39,519 nucleotides of DNA from an uncultured Prevotellaceae bacterium (GTDB taxonomy: Bacteria > Bacteroidota > Bacteroidia > Bacteroidales > Bacteroidaceae): contig CALFJA010000057.1 of assembly GCA_937877605.1 (NCBI GenBank), forward strand, positions 1-39,519, written 5' to 3'. A program made the translations under genes and the position numbers. The first letter of the stretch is position 1, and each line of letters starts with the position of its first letter. Positions 1-7,367 of the stretch are shown one piece after another. A model generated the notes under the pieces. It worked only from the letters and a program-made list of their open reading frames with translations. It did no database searches and was not told where the DNA came from.

Positions 1-1541
1 TGTTCTTTCCCTTCCTCTGTTACATTTTCAACGAGTGCCTTCAGCTGTTCGACAATGTTCTTCTTCTTTTCGAGGTTCTCGCGTTCTTCGTTTCTGGCTC
101 CCGAGGTAGCCTGGTTGCGTGCTTCGAAGAATTTGTTGCAGGCTGCCAGGAAGTCGTTCCAGAGCTGGTCGCCCAGTTTGTGGGGCACCATGCCGATGGT
201 TTTCCATTCTTTCTGCAGTGCGATGAGCTTGTCGCCGGTCGATTTCCACTCGGTACTGTCTTGCAGGGCCTGTGCCTTTTCAATCAGTGCACGCTTCTTC
301 TCGGCGTTCTCGGCATACTGAGCCTTGAGTTGTTTGAAGTGTTCTGCCTTCTTGGCAAAGAACTCGTCGCAAGCCACGCGGAAGCGTTCGAATATCTTTA
401 CATTCATCTTTTGCGGTGCGAATCCTATTGCTTTCCATTCTTTCTGCAGGTCGAGCAGTGCCTGGGTGTGTCTGTCCCAGTCGGCGTTGCCCTTGTTTTC
501 TTCCTTGACAATGGCCTCGGCTTGTTCGCAGAGGGCGGTTTTCTTGGCGAGGTTTTCCTCTTCCTGGGCGCGTAAGCCCTCGAAATGTTGCTGATAGCGC
601 TTGTTTACTGCGGTGGAAGCGGTCTTGAAGCGTGTCCAGATTTCCTCTCTGATTTCCTTTGCGACGGGACCTGTCTCGCGGTACTGCTGGTGGAGTTCCT
701 GCAGTTGGTGGAAGGCGCTGATCACATCTTCCTCGTTGGCGAGGTTCTCGGCGGCCTCACAGAGTTTGGTTTTTATCTCGAGGTTCTTCTTGAAGTCGTA
801 TTCGCGGGCCTCGCTGTTGAGTTTCAGCAGGTCGTAGAACTGCTCCACTTGGTGCTGGTAGTTTCTCCACAGTTCGCGTGCGCTTTCCGCCGGCACTGCT
901 TTCAGTTCCCTCCACTGTTGCTGGAGGGCCTTGAATGCCTGGTACGACTTGTTGGCTTCTTCGGGCGAAGTGGCCATCTGTTTGATTTGCTCGATAATGT
1001 TGAGTTTTTTCTTGAGGTTTTCCTGTTTTTCGCCTTCGAGCATCTGGAAGTGCTTGGCGCGCTTTTCCTTGATGATTCCGAACTGTGCCTTGAATTCCTC
1101 TTCGGCTGGGTCTATGGGCAGTTGATAGGCTTCCGGATCGCCTCCGCTGTCGAGGTATGCCTTGTGCAGTGCTTCCCTTTCTGCGTTGAGCAGTCGGTAG
1201 AAGGTGGTTTTCAGGTAGTCTGTCTCTTCCCTGGCGGGTATTTCTTCTGCTGCGGCAACTTCCTTGATTTCCCGGAGCACCTCTTCCTTGTTGGCAAATG
1301 TCTTTCGCTGTTTTTCGGCGGGTGCTTCTTCTGCCGGTTGCGGTTCTTCGGCAGGCTGCTCCTCGGCGGGTTCTTCCGGCTGGGCAGGCTCGGCCGGTGC
1401 TTCGGCGGGCTGTTCGTCGGCTGCGGGTTGTTCCACTTCAGGCGCCGCTACGGGTTCTGCTGCTTCTGCTGCAGGTTGTTCTACCTGGTTTTCCTGTACA
1501 GTCTGTGCCTCTTGGAGGGCGTTTTCTTGAGAGTCCATCAT
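1..1541 (-). CDS. DUF349 domain-containing protein (3' end outside window)
   Basis: Long coiled-coil protein built of repeated DUF349 units; at least 513 codons are visible and the C-terminus lies beyond the left edge. Residues about 1-75 are low complexity, rich in Pro, Ala, Glu and Gln (repeats such as QPAEE and EPAQPEEPAEE), probably a disordered arm. From about residue 75 the protein is helical and charged, with recurrent units of the form W(K/R)xxGxxP or WR-LKAVP followed by F-x-x-AC-x-x-F or F-x-x-xLKxNSEAREYDFKKN; at least four such units are seen. Two in-frame ATG codons (1541 and 1538) are both possible starts. The family is widespread in Bacteroidota and its molecular role is not established; some DUF349 proteins have been linked to stress or ribosome-associated functions. 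It runs divergently from nothing within the window and is separated from corA by 110 bp. Confidence 0.85.
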   Translation of the reverse strand, partial: MMDSQENALQEAQTVQENQVEQPAAEAAEPVAAPEVEQPAADEQPAEAPAEPAQPEEPAEEQPAEEPQPAEEAPAEKQRKTFANKEEVLREIKEVAAAEEIPAREETDYLKTTFYRLLNAEREALHKAYLDSGGDPEAYQLPIDPAEEEFKAQFGIIKEKRAKHFQMLEGEKQENLKKKLNIIEQIKQMATSPEEANKSYQAFKALQQQWRELKAVPAESARELWRNYQHQVEQFYDLLKLNSEAREYDFKKNLEIKTKLCEAAENLANEEDVISAFHQLQELHQQYRETGPVAKEIREEIWTRFKTASTAVNKRYQQHFEGLRAQEEENLAKKTALCEQAEAIVKEENKGNADWDRHTQALLDLQKEWKAIGFAPQKMNVKIFERFRVACDEFFAKKAEHFKQLKAQYAENAEKKRALIEKAQALQDSTEWKSTGDKLIALQKEWKTIGMVPHKLGDQLWNDFLAACNKFFEARNQATSGARNEERENLEKKKNIVEQLKALVENVTEEGKE

Positions 1542-1651
1542 GCTGAATGATTTTTAGGATAATACAAATGGTGTTTACATAAAAGTATGCAAACTTACTT
1601 ATTTTTTTTCATTTGCCGCAAAAGATTGGCGTTTTTTTGCTTGTGAGTTGG

Positions 1652-2578
1652 CTAAACCAGGCGTTTGTATCTCAATATCGCCCAGGTGCATCCCGATACG
1701 ACGACGGATATTACCAGTGCGATGATGAATCCCCAGGGGCTGTTCTCCATGCCGTTGACGAGGTTCATGCCGAAGAGCGAGGCGATGAGGGTGGGGAACA
1801 TCATGATGATGGAGACGCTGGTGAGCGTACGCATCACGGTGTTCATGTTGTTGTTGATGATGCTGGAGTAGGTATCCATGGTCGATTCGAGAATGTTCGA
1901 GTAGATGGCGGTGGTTTCCTTGGCCTGCGTCATCTCGATGTTGACATCCTCGATGAGGTCGGCGTCGAGTTCGTCCACCTGGAGCTTGAACTTCAGTTTC
2001 TGCAAGAGGTTCTCGTTGCCGCGTATGGATGTGTTGAAGTATGTGAGCGAGTCCTGCAGCCGCGAGAGCCCGATGAGGCTTTCGTTGTTCACTCCGTGGT
2101 CGAGGTTGTGTTTCGCACGGTCTATGAGCGAGCTGATTTGCTTGAGCCGCTTCAGGTACCACACGGCGGAGGAGAGGAACAGGCGGAAAATCATGTCCAC
2201 ATAGTCGGTGAATCCCTCGGCCCGCTTCTGCTGGTAGCTGACGAAGTCGATCATCATGTTCGTCTCGTAGTAGCACACGGTGATGGTCACATCGCGCTTG
2301 TGGATGATACCGAGCGGCACGGTGGTATAGGGCGTGCGCGAGCGTGTTTCCTTTACAAACGGGATGCGGAGAATGATGAGCATCCACCCGTCGTCGTACT
2401 CATAGCGGGCGCGCTCGTCGGTATCGCTGATGTCGGAAAGGAAATAGTCGGGTATCTCGAAGCGCTGCTCGAGTTCTTCTATCTCTTCTTCTGTCGGGCA
2501 GGTCACTTGTACCCAGCAGTTAGGCTGCCAATCGTTGATGGCGGTCAGGTTTTCGGTGATGTTCCAGTAAGTCTTCAT
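1652..2578 (-). CDS. corA: CorA-type Mg2+/Co2+ transport protein
   Basis: 308-residue inner-membrane divalent-cation channel of the CorA family. The C-terminal part holds two transmembrane helices; the signature GMN motif ends the first (LFGMNLVNG) and the second ends in a basic tail (RYKRLV), as in all CorA/Mrs2/Alr proteins. The N-terminal two thirds is the acidic cytoplasmic funnel domain, including the usual helical stretch around the conserved YF-x-x-SIRGNENLL region. I place the start at the ATG at 2578 because it has an ideal GGAGG eight bases upstream; a longer frame would need a TTG at 2593 that overlaps this Shine-Dalgarno sequence. The substrate is probably Mg2+, but Co2+, Ni2+ or Zn2+ cannot be excluded from sequence. 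The gene has a roughly 125-nt leader with an upstream ORF and alternative hairpins (separate entries), so control after transcription initiation is likely. Confidence 0.92.
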   Translation of the reverse strand: MKTYWNITENLTAINDWQPNCWVQVTCPTEEEIEELEQRFEIPDYFLSDISDTDERARYEYDDGWMLIILRIPFVKETRSRTPYTTVPLGIIHKRDVTITVCYYETNMMIDFVSYQQKRAEGFTDYVDMIFRLFLSSAVWYLKRLKQISSLIDRAKHNLDHGVNNESLIGLSRLQDSLTYFNTSIRGNENLLQKLKFKLQVDELDADLIEDVNIEMTQAKETTAIYSNILESTMDTYSSIINNNMNTVMRTLTSVSIIMMFPTLIASLFGMNLVNGMENSPWGFIIALVISVVVSGCTWAILRYKRLV

Positions 2579-2583
2579 TTGCC

Positions 2584-2639
2584 AATCCTCCAAAGGTTAG
2601 TGTGCCTGAGGATTAGCAACTGTCAGTGCAAAATCCTCA
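2584..2639 (-). promoter_or_regulatory. corA leader: mutually exclusive hairpins sequestering or freeing the ribosome-binding site
   Basis: On the minus strand three elements lie in series: GAGGATT (plus coordinates 2632-2638), AATCCTC (2608-2614) and GAGGATT again (2584-2590), the last being part of the corA Shine-Dalgarno GGAGG. The middle element can pair with either neighbour. Pairing with the first gives UGAGGAUU/AAUCCUCA (8 bp, plus an inner GCA/UGC) and leaves the ribosome-binding site open. Pairing with the last gives GCUAAUCCUC/GAGGAUUGGC (10 bp with one G-U, plus an inner AGG/CCU) and buries it. The upstream ORF stop codon UGA is the first three bases of the first hairpin. This is what the sequence shows; the switch itself is inference. 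Confidence 0.6.
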
Positions 2640-2678
2640 CGCTCCGGTTTCTGAATTGTCCGCGTGATAGTCGTCCAT
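2637..2678 (-). CDS. Upstream leader ORF of corA, 13 codons
   Basis: ATG at 2678 opens a 13-codon frame, MDDYHADNSETGA, ending in TGA at 2637-2639, about 58 bases before the corA start and wholly inside the predicted corA leader. There is no Shine-Dalgarno, but the preceding bases are A-rich (AACCAACAACAAATT), which is how many Bacteroidota messages initiate. Four of 13 residues are acidic, with two directly after the initiator Met. It is known that acidic or proline-rich early nascent chains destabilise translating ribosomes at low Mg2+ in enterobacterial mgtL, and that Salmonella corA has a leader ORF (corL). An analogous role here is inference; there is no sequence similarity claimed. Confidence 0.5.
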   Translation of the reverse strand: MDDYHADNSETGA

Positions 2679-2707
2679 AATTTGTTGTTGGTTTCTGTTT
2701 TGCGCCG

Positions 2708-2715
2708 CAAAGGTA
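2708..2715 (-). promoter_or_regulatory. Probable -7 element of the corA promoter
   Basis: Minus-strand TACCTTTG matches the Bacteroidota -7 consensus TAnnTTTG. Transcription would begin near 2704, giving a leader of about 125 nt. No clear TTTG is seen 19-21 bases upstream. Confidence 0.55.
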
Positions 2716-2958
2716 GGGAAAAAATGCAAGAATGAAGAATGAAAGGATGAAAAATAAACTATTTTTTTCTTCGGGTGTGTCTCTTGCGCAAGCCGTCACT
2801 CGGTCCATAACTGAAAAAATTACCTTCCGTAGAATCGATTTTTCTGCACCGGAGAGCCACTTGGTTGCAAATGGCGGGAAATTCTGACAATTCATTTAAG
2901 TCGTTGTTACTCAAACAGTTGCGCTGATTTGCGGTTTATCTGGACTTCGGCTGCTTTT

Positions 2959-2975
2959 CGTTTGGGGCTTAAACG
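2959..2975 (+). repeat. Dispersed intergenic palindrome, CGTTTGGGGCTTAAACG type
   Basis: CGTTTGGGGCTTAAACG is a small inverted repeat (CGTTT/AAACG). Close copies lie at 20272-20288 (plus), 28604-28622 (minus, CCGTTTGGGGCTCAAACGG) and a weaker one at 30211-30227, all outside genes. Confidence 0.55.
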
Positions 2976-3082
2976 GAAGGCGTTTGGGCCCCAGTTGCCC
3001 AATGAAAGGGCGGCTCTTGCAGTGCGAAAGAGTAGGTTTTGGGAAACAAGTAGACAAGTAAACGCAGTCATAACTCTCCTAG

Positions 3083-3103
3083 CCCCTCTTATCTTAAGAG
3101 GGG
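3083..3103. repeat. Perfect 9-bp hairpin, REP-like
   Basis: CCCCTCTTA, loop TCT, TAAGAGGGG. No T-tract follows on either strand beyond a short A run on the plus side (GAAAAAGC), so it is not a good terminator. The form resembles the short CCCCTC...GAGGGG palindromes scattered in Bacteroidota genomes; only one copy is in this window. Confidence 0.45.
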
Positions 3104-3242
3104 AAAAAGCAGAAAAACGCCATTTTAACATTTAGATTGACGGAAAATCCGGAGCGTTTTCGGGGGTGCTTACGCCGTTTCGTTCCACCTTTTTACGGCG
3201 AGCGTGGCCTAACATGCAGTCCGTCAGCAGCCTACGCCAACG

Positions 3243-3275
3243 AAAAAGGCATATACCCTTTGCCGGTATATGCCT
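3243..3275 (-). terminator. Rho-independent terminator of the sigma factor operon
   Basis: AGGCATATACC (3247-3257) and GGTATATGCCT (3265-3275) form an 11-bp stem; on the minus strand the stem is followed by TTTTT. It lies 33 bp after the stop of the last gene. Confidence 0.8.
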
Positions 3276-3307
3276 GTCTCATTAGGTGTAAGCAGGTTGC
3301 GGGACGC

Positions 3308-3703
3308 TTATTTCTCCTGGTCCTTGCGGCGCAACAGGGTTTCAACGATGAAGCTGACGAGGAGTCCTGCGCCGCAGCCGAGGGCAATCATGAGCCAGTA
3401 GAACATGTGGTCGTTGCGGGGAGTGACGCCTCCGAGATGGCAGCAGGCGGCGGCGATGCCGATACCGATGAGCAGCAGGCCTGTGCGCAGAGTGGCATAG
3501 GGATCCTTCTCTTTCTTGTTCTCCTTGAGGATGGCACCAGCCGTTTCCTTGTCAATACCCTTCTCGATGAGCATTTTCCGTACATCGCGGTCGCCGTTGT
3601 TCTTCTTGATGGTCATGAGAAACACCATGACGATGGCTACGATGGGGATGAGCATGGCCAGAATGGCCGGAACATCGGAGTAAAGGAAAAGTGATGTGAT
3701 CAT
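3308..3703 (-). CDS. Membrane protein, DUF6249-like, last gene of ECF sigma operon
   Basis: 131-residue membrane protein. Residues about 8-32 form a hydrophobic helix, followed by a basic, charged cytoplasmic-looking segment (KKNNGDRDVRKMLIEKGIDKETAGAILKE) and two further hydrophobic helices (about 72-90 and 100-122) before a basic tail. This layout (one helix, a helical segment with a KGID motif, two helices) is that of the DUF6249 family often found behind ECF sigma factor genes in Bacteroidales. Its function is unknown. It follows the preceding gene by 57 bp and is followed by a terminator, so it is the last cistron. A part in sensing or in sigma factor control is inferred from position only. 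Confidence 0.75.
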   Translation of the reverse strand: MITSLFLYSDVPAILAMLIPIVAIVMVFLMTIKKNNGDRDVRKMLIEKGIDKETAGAILKENKKEKDPYATLRTGLLLIGIGIAAACCHLGGVTPRNDHMFYWLMIALGCGAGLLVSFIVETLLRRKDQEK

Positions 3704-3760
3704 AGCGTTGTTGTTTTTCTTATGTGTTGCTGTTTAATTGATACCTGTATTGCGGTTTTA

Positions 3761-4072
3761 TTACACTTCTTCGATGTGCAATCTTGCAATGAATTGGTAG
3801 GCGATGCCCGCCATGACGGCGGCTCCCGTCAGCGCCGTGAGCGGCTGTTGCTCTGCCAGCTGGCTTGCGGTGAGCAGCCATCCGTAGCCGACTATCGTCA
3901 CGGCCAGGCCCGCTACGATGGCGCACAGGCGGCCCCAGTGGCGCACAAGCCGGCGTCGGCGGTCACGGGCAAGGGTCTTCATCACGCAGTTCTCAATCTC
4001 GGCAAGCTGCTCCTGCCGCTCGAAGGTCTCGCGGATGAGCAGGTCGAGTTCACTGTCTGTCATTTCTTTCAT
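3761..4072 (-). CDS. Small single- or two-helix membrane protein, putative anti-sigma factor
   Basis: 103 residues. The N-terminal 40 residues are charged and helical (MTDSELDLLIRETFERQEQLAEIENCVMKTL), then a short basic stretch, then hydrophobic segments at about 47-67 and 78-95. The reading frame overlaps the end of the sigma factor gene by 23 bp, indicating translational coupling; the start may be the ATG at 4072 or the one at 4063. A small protein with a cytosolic N-terminal helix and membrane anchor coupled to an ECF sigma gene is the normal arrangement for an anti-sigma factor, but no zinc-binding HxxxCxxC motif is present (one Cys at about residue 29), so the assignment is from context only. 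Confidence 0.65.
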   Translation of the reverse strand: MKEMTDSELDLLIRETFERQEQLAEIENCVMKTLARDRRRRLVRHWGRLCAIVAGLAVTIVGYGWLLTASQLAEQQPLTALTGAAVMAGIAYQFIARLHIEEV

Positions 4073-4595
4073 GTCGGAGTCGGGCTTTGAGTCGTTCGCG
4101 GATGCGGTGAAGCTTCACCAGCACATTGCTCTGCGACAGGTTCAACAGTTGGGCTATTTCGTCGGTTTTCTTCTTTTCGTAGTAGTGCAGGCGTACTATC
4201 TGGCGGTCCTGTGGCGGCAGGTCGGCAAGGGCTTTTTCCATGTTCAGGAGCCTTTCCTCGTGCACCTGCACCTCCTCTGCCGTGGGCTCGTTCCGCCGCA
4301 GGGCACTTTCCGTCGGCTCCATCCCTGCATACCGCTGTTCCTTGGCCAGCATGCGGACGGCCAGGTGGGCGGCAATGGTCGTCAGCCAAGGCCCCAGCAG
4401 GTCGCCGCGCCAGTCGGAAAGCCGCTCGTAGGCACGGACGAATGTCTGCTGGGTGTTGTCCTTCGCCCAGTCCGTCCGGCGCAGGATGGACAGCGACTTG
4501 CCGTAGACAAGCCCGCCGTAGCGGCCCATCACCTCGGCATAGCAGCGCAACTGGCGCTGCCGGACTATCTTGTCTACGAGTTCGCGGTCGGTCAT
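4050..4595 (-). CDS. ECF-type RNA polymerase sigma factor
   Basis: 181-residue sigma-70 family protein of the extracytoplasmic-function group. Region 2 is visible at about residues 15-75 (YGGLVYGKSLSILR..WAKDNTQQTFVRAYERL, the DxxQxxF/DNTQQTF-type -10 recognition helix) and region 4 at about 120-175 (LPPQDRQIVRLHYYEKKKTDEIAQLLNLSQSNVLVKLHRIRERL, the helix-turn-helix with the typical SxSxVxxxLxRxR recognition helix). It directs RNA polymerase to a small regulon, usually including its own operon. It is the first gene of a three-gene operon with two small membrane proteins. Upstream lies only about 65 bp to the pepD terminator and no TAnnTTTG housekeeping promoter is seen there, which fits transcription by itself. 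Confidence 0.9.
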   Translation of the reverse strand: MTDRELVDKIVRQRQLRCYAEVMGRYGGLVYGKSLSILRRTDWAKDNTQQTFVRAYERLSDWRGDLLGPWLTTIAAHLAVRMLAKEQRYAGMEPTESALRRNEPTAEEVQVHEERLLNMEKALADLPPQDRQIVRLHYYEKKKTDEIAQLLNLSQSNVLVKLHRIRERLKARLRHERNDRQ

Positions 4596-4661
4596 TGTCG
4601 TGCGGGTGGAATCTACTTAATAGAGCCGTTGGCGGCGGAATTATTACAGTATCGGTCAAAA

Positions 4662-4688
4662 AAAAGGCAGACTGCGGGTCTGCCTTTT
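4662..4688 (-). terminator. Terminator of the ybhN-like/pepD operon
   Basis: AAAAGGCAGAC / GTCTGCCTTTT form an 11-bp stem with a 5-base loop; on the minus strand the stem runs into T8. It lies 16 bp past the pepD stop and just before the sigma operon, insulating the two. Confidence 0.85.
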
Positions 4689-4704
4689 CTTTTTTCAGTA
4701 GGTG

Positions 4705-6162
4705 TTACTTCACGGGAATCTCCTCCAAGGCCTTCTTCAGCAGTGCCCAGAAGGGAGCTACGGAAGGGATGTAGGCCCTTTCCGTGGTGGTGTGGGGCGA
4801 CTTCATGGTGGGACCGAGGCTGACGACATCCAGGTGCGGATACTTGCCCAGGATGATGCTGCACTCCAGTCCGGCGTGGTCCACCTGAATGATGCCGTCC
4901 TCGCCGTTCAGCTCCTTGTAGACTTTCAGCAGCAGGTGCAGGATTTCAGAATCGGGATTCGGGTCCCATCCGCCATAGCTGCCGGCAGTCTCCACCTTCA
5001 TTCCGGCCATCGAGAAACATCCGTCGAGCATGCGCACGATGTAGTCTTTCATGTCCTCGCGGCTGCTTCGAGCCAGCACCTTCAGCGAAGCCTGTCCGCC
5101 CTCAATGTCGATGATGGCCAGGTTGCTGCTGGTTTCCACCACATCGGGGTAGGAGGGAATCATGCGTACCACGCCGTCGTGGCAGCCATAGATGGCGTTT
5201 ACCAGGTTGTCCTGAATCTCCACGGGCACTTGCTTCTGCGGAGCGGGCACCTCCTCGGCAAACATTTCCACGCCGCTTTCAATGCCCTTGAACTCGTCGG
5301 CGATGAGGGCACGCCACTCTCCCACCAGTTCTTTCACTGCCTGCACATTCTCCTTAGGCATGGTCAGCACCACTTCGGCCTTGAACGGGATGGCGTTGCG
5401 CATGTTCCCTCCGTGCCAGGAGGCCAGCCTGGCCTCGCATTCCTCAATGGCTTCGAGCACGAAACGCACCATCTGCTTGTTGGCGTTGGCTCTGCCTTCG
5501 TGTATTTCCAGACCGCTGTGTCCGCCGCGGAAACCTTTGAGTGTTACGCGCAGGGCGGCATCTTCGGGGTCGGTGTCCACCTCCTCGTAGCCGAGCGTGG
5601 CGGTAACATCAATGCCTCCGGCCGAGCCGATGACGAATTTTCCCCAGGTCTCGGAGTCCAGATTGAGCAGGATGTCGCCGTGGAGTTCGCCTGCCGGCAG
5701 GTCGTTGGCACCGTACATACCTGTTTCCTCATCGGCGGTGATGAGTGCTTCGATGGATCCGTGGCGCAGGTCTTTGGCCTCCATGATGGCCATGATGGTG
5801 GCAACGCCAAGGCCGTTGTCGGCACCCAGGGTGGTGTTACGGGCTTTTACCCAGTCGCCGTCAATCCAGGTCTCGATGGGATCGGTCTCGAAATTGTGGG
5901 TGGATTCAGGGCTCTTCTGCGGTACCATGTCCATGTGTGCCTGCAGGATGACACCCTTTCGGTTTTCCATTCCGGCTGTGGCGGGCTTGCGCATCACCAC
6001 ATTGCGGGCCGGATCGATGAACGCTTCCACGCCAACTTCCTTGGCAAAGTCGAGTAAGAACTGTTGAATTTTCTCCAGATGTCCGCTCGGACGGGGAATC
6101 TGTGTCAGTGAGTGGAAGTTCTTCCAGATGCACTGCGGGTTGAGGTTTTTAATGTCTGACAT
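4705..6162 (-). CDS. pepD: Aminoacyl-histidine dipeptidase (peptidase M20C)
   Basis: 485-residue cytosolic zinc dipeptidase of the PepD (carnosinase-like) M20C family, cleaving Xaa-His and other dipeptides. Metal and catalytic residues are in place: QAHMDM (His76, Asp78), TLGADNGLG (Asp115), TADEETGMYGA (Glu145 and Glu146), NLDSE, and the C-terminal DHAGLECSII metal ligand region followed by the family-typical SPHTTTERAYI. Length is normal for E. coli-type PepD (485). Bacteroidales commonly carry several copies. It starts 3 bp after the upstream ybhN-like gene stops, so the two are co-transcribed from the promoter at 7165-7195 and end at the terminator at 4662-4688. Confidence 0.95.
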   Translation of the reverse strand: MSDIKNLNPQCIWKNFHSLTQIPRPSGHLEKIQQFLLDFAKEVGVEAFIDPARNVVMRKPATAGMENRKGVILQAHMDMVPQKSPESTHNFETDPIETWIDGDWVKARNTTLGADNGLGVATIMAIMEAKDLRHGSIEALITADEETGMYGANDLPAGELHGDILLNLDSETWGKFVIGSAGGIDVTATLGYEEVDTDPEDAALRVTLKGFRGGHSGLEIHEGRANANKQMVRFVLEAIEECEARLASWHGGNMRNAIPFKAEVVLTMPKENVQAVKELVGEWRALIADEFKGIESGVEMFAEEVPAPQKQVPVEIQDNLVNAIYGCHDGVVRMIPSYPDVVETSSNLAIIDIEGGQASLKVLARSSREDMKDYIVRMLDGCFSMAGMKVETAGSYGGWDPNPDSEILHLLLKVYKELNGEDGIIQVDHAGLECSIILGKYPHLDVVSLGPTMKSPHTTTERAYIPSVAPFWALLKKALEEIPVK

Positions 6163-6165
6163 AGT

Positions 6166-7155
6166 TTATTTGGTTTTTGTGAATGATAGTCTGATTGCAG
6201 CGTAGACTCCGAGGAGTACCACCAGGAGGGTCTGCACGGTGTGGACGATGAGCACGAAGATGAGTGCTGTGGGCTCGGCAACGCCATAGAGTATGAGCAT
6301 TGTCTTGATGGCGAAGTGCCAGGGGCCTGCTCCGTTGGGCGTGGGGACGATGACTGCGATGCTGCCTACGATGAAGGTGACCAGTGCGCAGTTGAGCCCG
6401 AGGCCGGCGGTGGCGTCGAAGCAGAAGAAGGTGAGGTAGTAATGCAGGAAGTAGGAGAGCCAGATGGCCAGCGTGAAGAAGGTGAAGAGGGGCTTGTTCC
6501 TTACATTCCGCAGGGAAACGATGCCTTGCCAGATGTTAGAGACGGTGGCCTTTACCTTATTATATATGGTCAGTCGGCGGAGCAGATAGTGGAGCAGGAG
6601 CAGCATGGCGAGTCCGCAGATGGCGGTGACGAGGTAGCCCGTGAGCGAGAACTGTCCGAGGAAGGTGTCGAGCCGGGTGCCGGTCTTGGCAAAGAAGGAG
6701 GTGAACACGGGTATCTGGCAGAGGAAGACGATGGCTGTGATGGCCAGTACGAGGAGCGAGTCGATGGCGCGCTCGGTAACGACGGTGCCCAGTGCCTTCG
6801 GGAAAGAGGTGCCTTCGTAGCGCTTCAATACGCCGCACCGTGCAAATTCGCCTACCCGTGGGATGACGAGCGAGAGGGCGTAGGACAGGAAAATGCTGTT
6901 GACGAGGGTGCTGTTGCGTGGGTGTTCGCCAAGCGGTTCCAGCGTCTGCCGCCACCGCCAGCCGCGGAACGCCTGCGCCAGGATGCCAAACGGGAACGAT
7001 AGCAGCATCCAGGTCCAATTCATTTCATGCCACAGCACATGCTCAATGTACTGGAAATCGAAGTCGCGATACATCCAATAGAGTATGCCTCCGCAGAGAA
7101 CGAAGGGCAATCCTACCTTACAGAGGTTGCTGAAAAGGCGTCGTGCAGTGTTCAT
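6166..7155 (-). CDS. YbhN/AglD-like membrane protein (lysylphosphatidylglycerol synthase TM region family)
   Basis: 329-residue polytopic inner-membrane protein of the UPF0104 / LPG_synthase_TM family, with about eight hydrophobic helices. Recognisable family features are the WxWRxxL segment after helix 2 (FRGWRWRQTLEPLG), the SYALSLVIPRVGEFARCGVLKRYEGTSFPKALGTVVTERAID block, and the late P-T-P-N-G-A-G-P-W loop. Members are thought to move or modify polyprenyl-linked lipids; the enzymatic aminoacyl-transferase domain of MprF is absent here. I choose the ATG at 7155 rather than an upstream frame start because a consensus promoter sits only a few bases before it. Co-transcribed with pepD, with no obvious functional link. 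Confidence 0.85.
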   Translation of the reverse strand: MNTARRLFSNLCKVGLPFVLCGGILYWMYRDFDFQYIEHVLWHEMNWTWMLLSFPFGILAQAFRGWRWRQTLEPLGEHPRNSTLVNSIFLSYALSLVIPRVGEFARCGVLKRYEGTSFPKALGTVVTERAIDSLLVLAITAIVFLCQIPVFTSFFAKTGTRLDTFLGQFSLTGYLVTAICGLAMLLLLHYLLRRLTIYNKVKATVSNIWQGIVSLRNVRNKPLFTFFTLAIWLSYFLHYYLTFFCFDATAGLGLNCALVTFIVGSIAVIVPTPNGAGPWHFAIKTMLILYGVAEPTALIFVLIVHTVQTLLVVLLGVYAAIRLSFTKTK

Positions 7156-7164
7156 GGCTAGATG

Positions 7165-7195
7165 CAAAGATAAGAGGTTTGCGGAAAACGGCAAA
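7165..7195 (-). promoter_or_regulatory. Consensus promoter of ybhN-like/pepD operon
   Basis: Minus strand: TTTG (7192-7195), 19-bp spacer, TATCTTTG (7165-7172), an exact match to the Bacteroidota vegetative promoter. Transcription would start near 7161, leaving a leader of only about 6 nt before the ATG at 7155. Confidence 0.8.
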
Positions 7196-7311
7196 ATTCT
7201 GCCTGCCTTTCTTTTTCCAATTGGAAGACGGATTTATTGACTTTGGTCAAGTAATGCGCCTTTTCCGGCATCATCATTCTTCTCAGATACGAGTGAAACG
7301 GGAAACTACCG

Positions 7312-7319
7312 TATCTTTG
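7312..7319 (+). promoter_or_regulatory. Probable -7 element for the 28-codon gene
   Basis: TATCTTTG matches TAnnTTTG; start of transcription near 7323, giving a leader of about 45 nt. No TTTG is present at the -33 position. Two short palindromes lie upstream, TTCCAATTGGAA (7214-7225) and TTGACTTTGGTCAA (7237-7250), which could be operators. Confidence 0.55.
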
Positions 7320-7367
7320 CACCGTCGGAAGACAAATAGGATAACACATTAAAAGAAAGGAAAAACA

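Larger units (their letters stand above)
2716..3242. other. Non-coding region between corA promoter and sigma operon terminator
   Basis: About 530 bp without a convincing gene. Open frames present here lack ribosome-binding sites and protein-like composition. The stretch holds two palindromic elements (separate entries at 2959 and 3083) and a 14-mer, GGGCGGCTCTTGCA, at 3008-3021 that recurs in the arm of the hairpin at 12600-12642. It looks like a landing zone for short dispersed repeats. Confidence 0.6.

Noticed and set aside
585..1550. Long plus-strand open frame opposite the DUF349 gene
   Set aside because: Composition (Phe/Leu/Cys/Gly runs) is that of an antisense shadow of a Glu/Lys/Ala-rich gene; no ribosome-binding site.
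2579..2593. Longer corA start at a TTG codon
   Set aside because: It would lie on the Shine-Dalgarno sequence that serves the ATG at 2578.
2623..2895. 90-codon minus-strand frame upstream of corA
   Set aside because: It spans the corA promoter, uses a poor start and has no family resemblance; the short acidic uORF in another frame fits the leader better.
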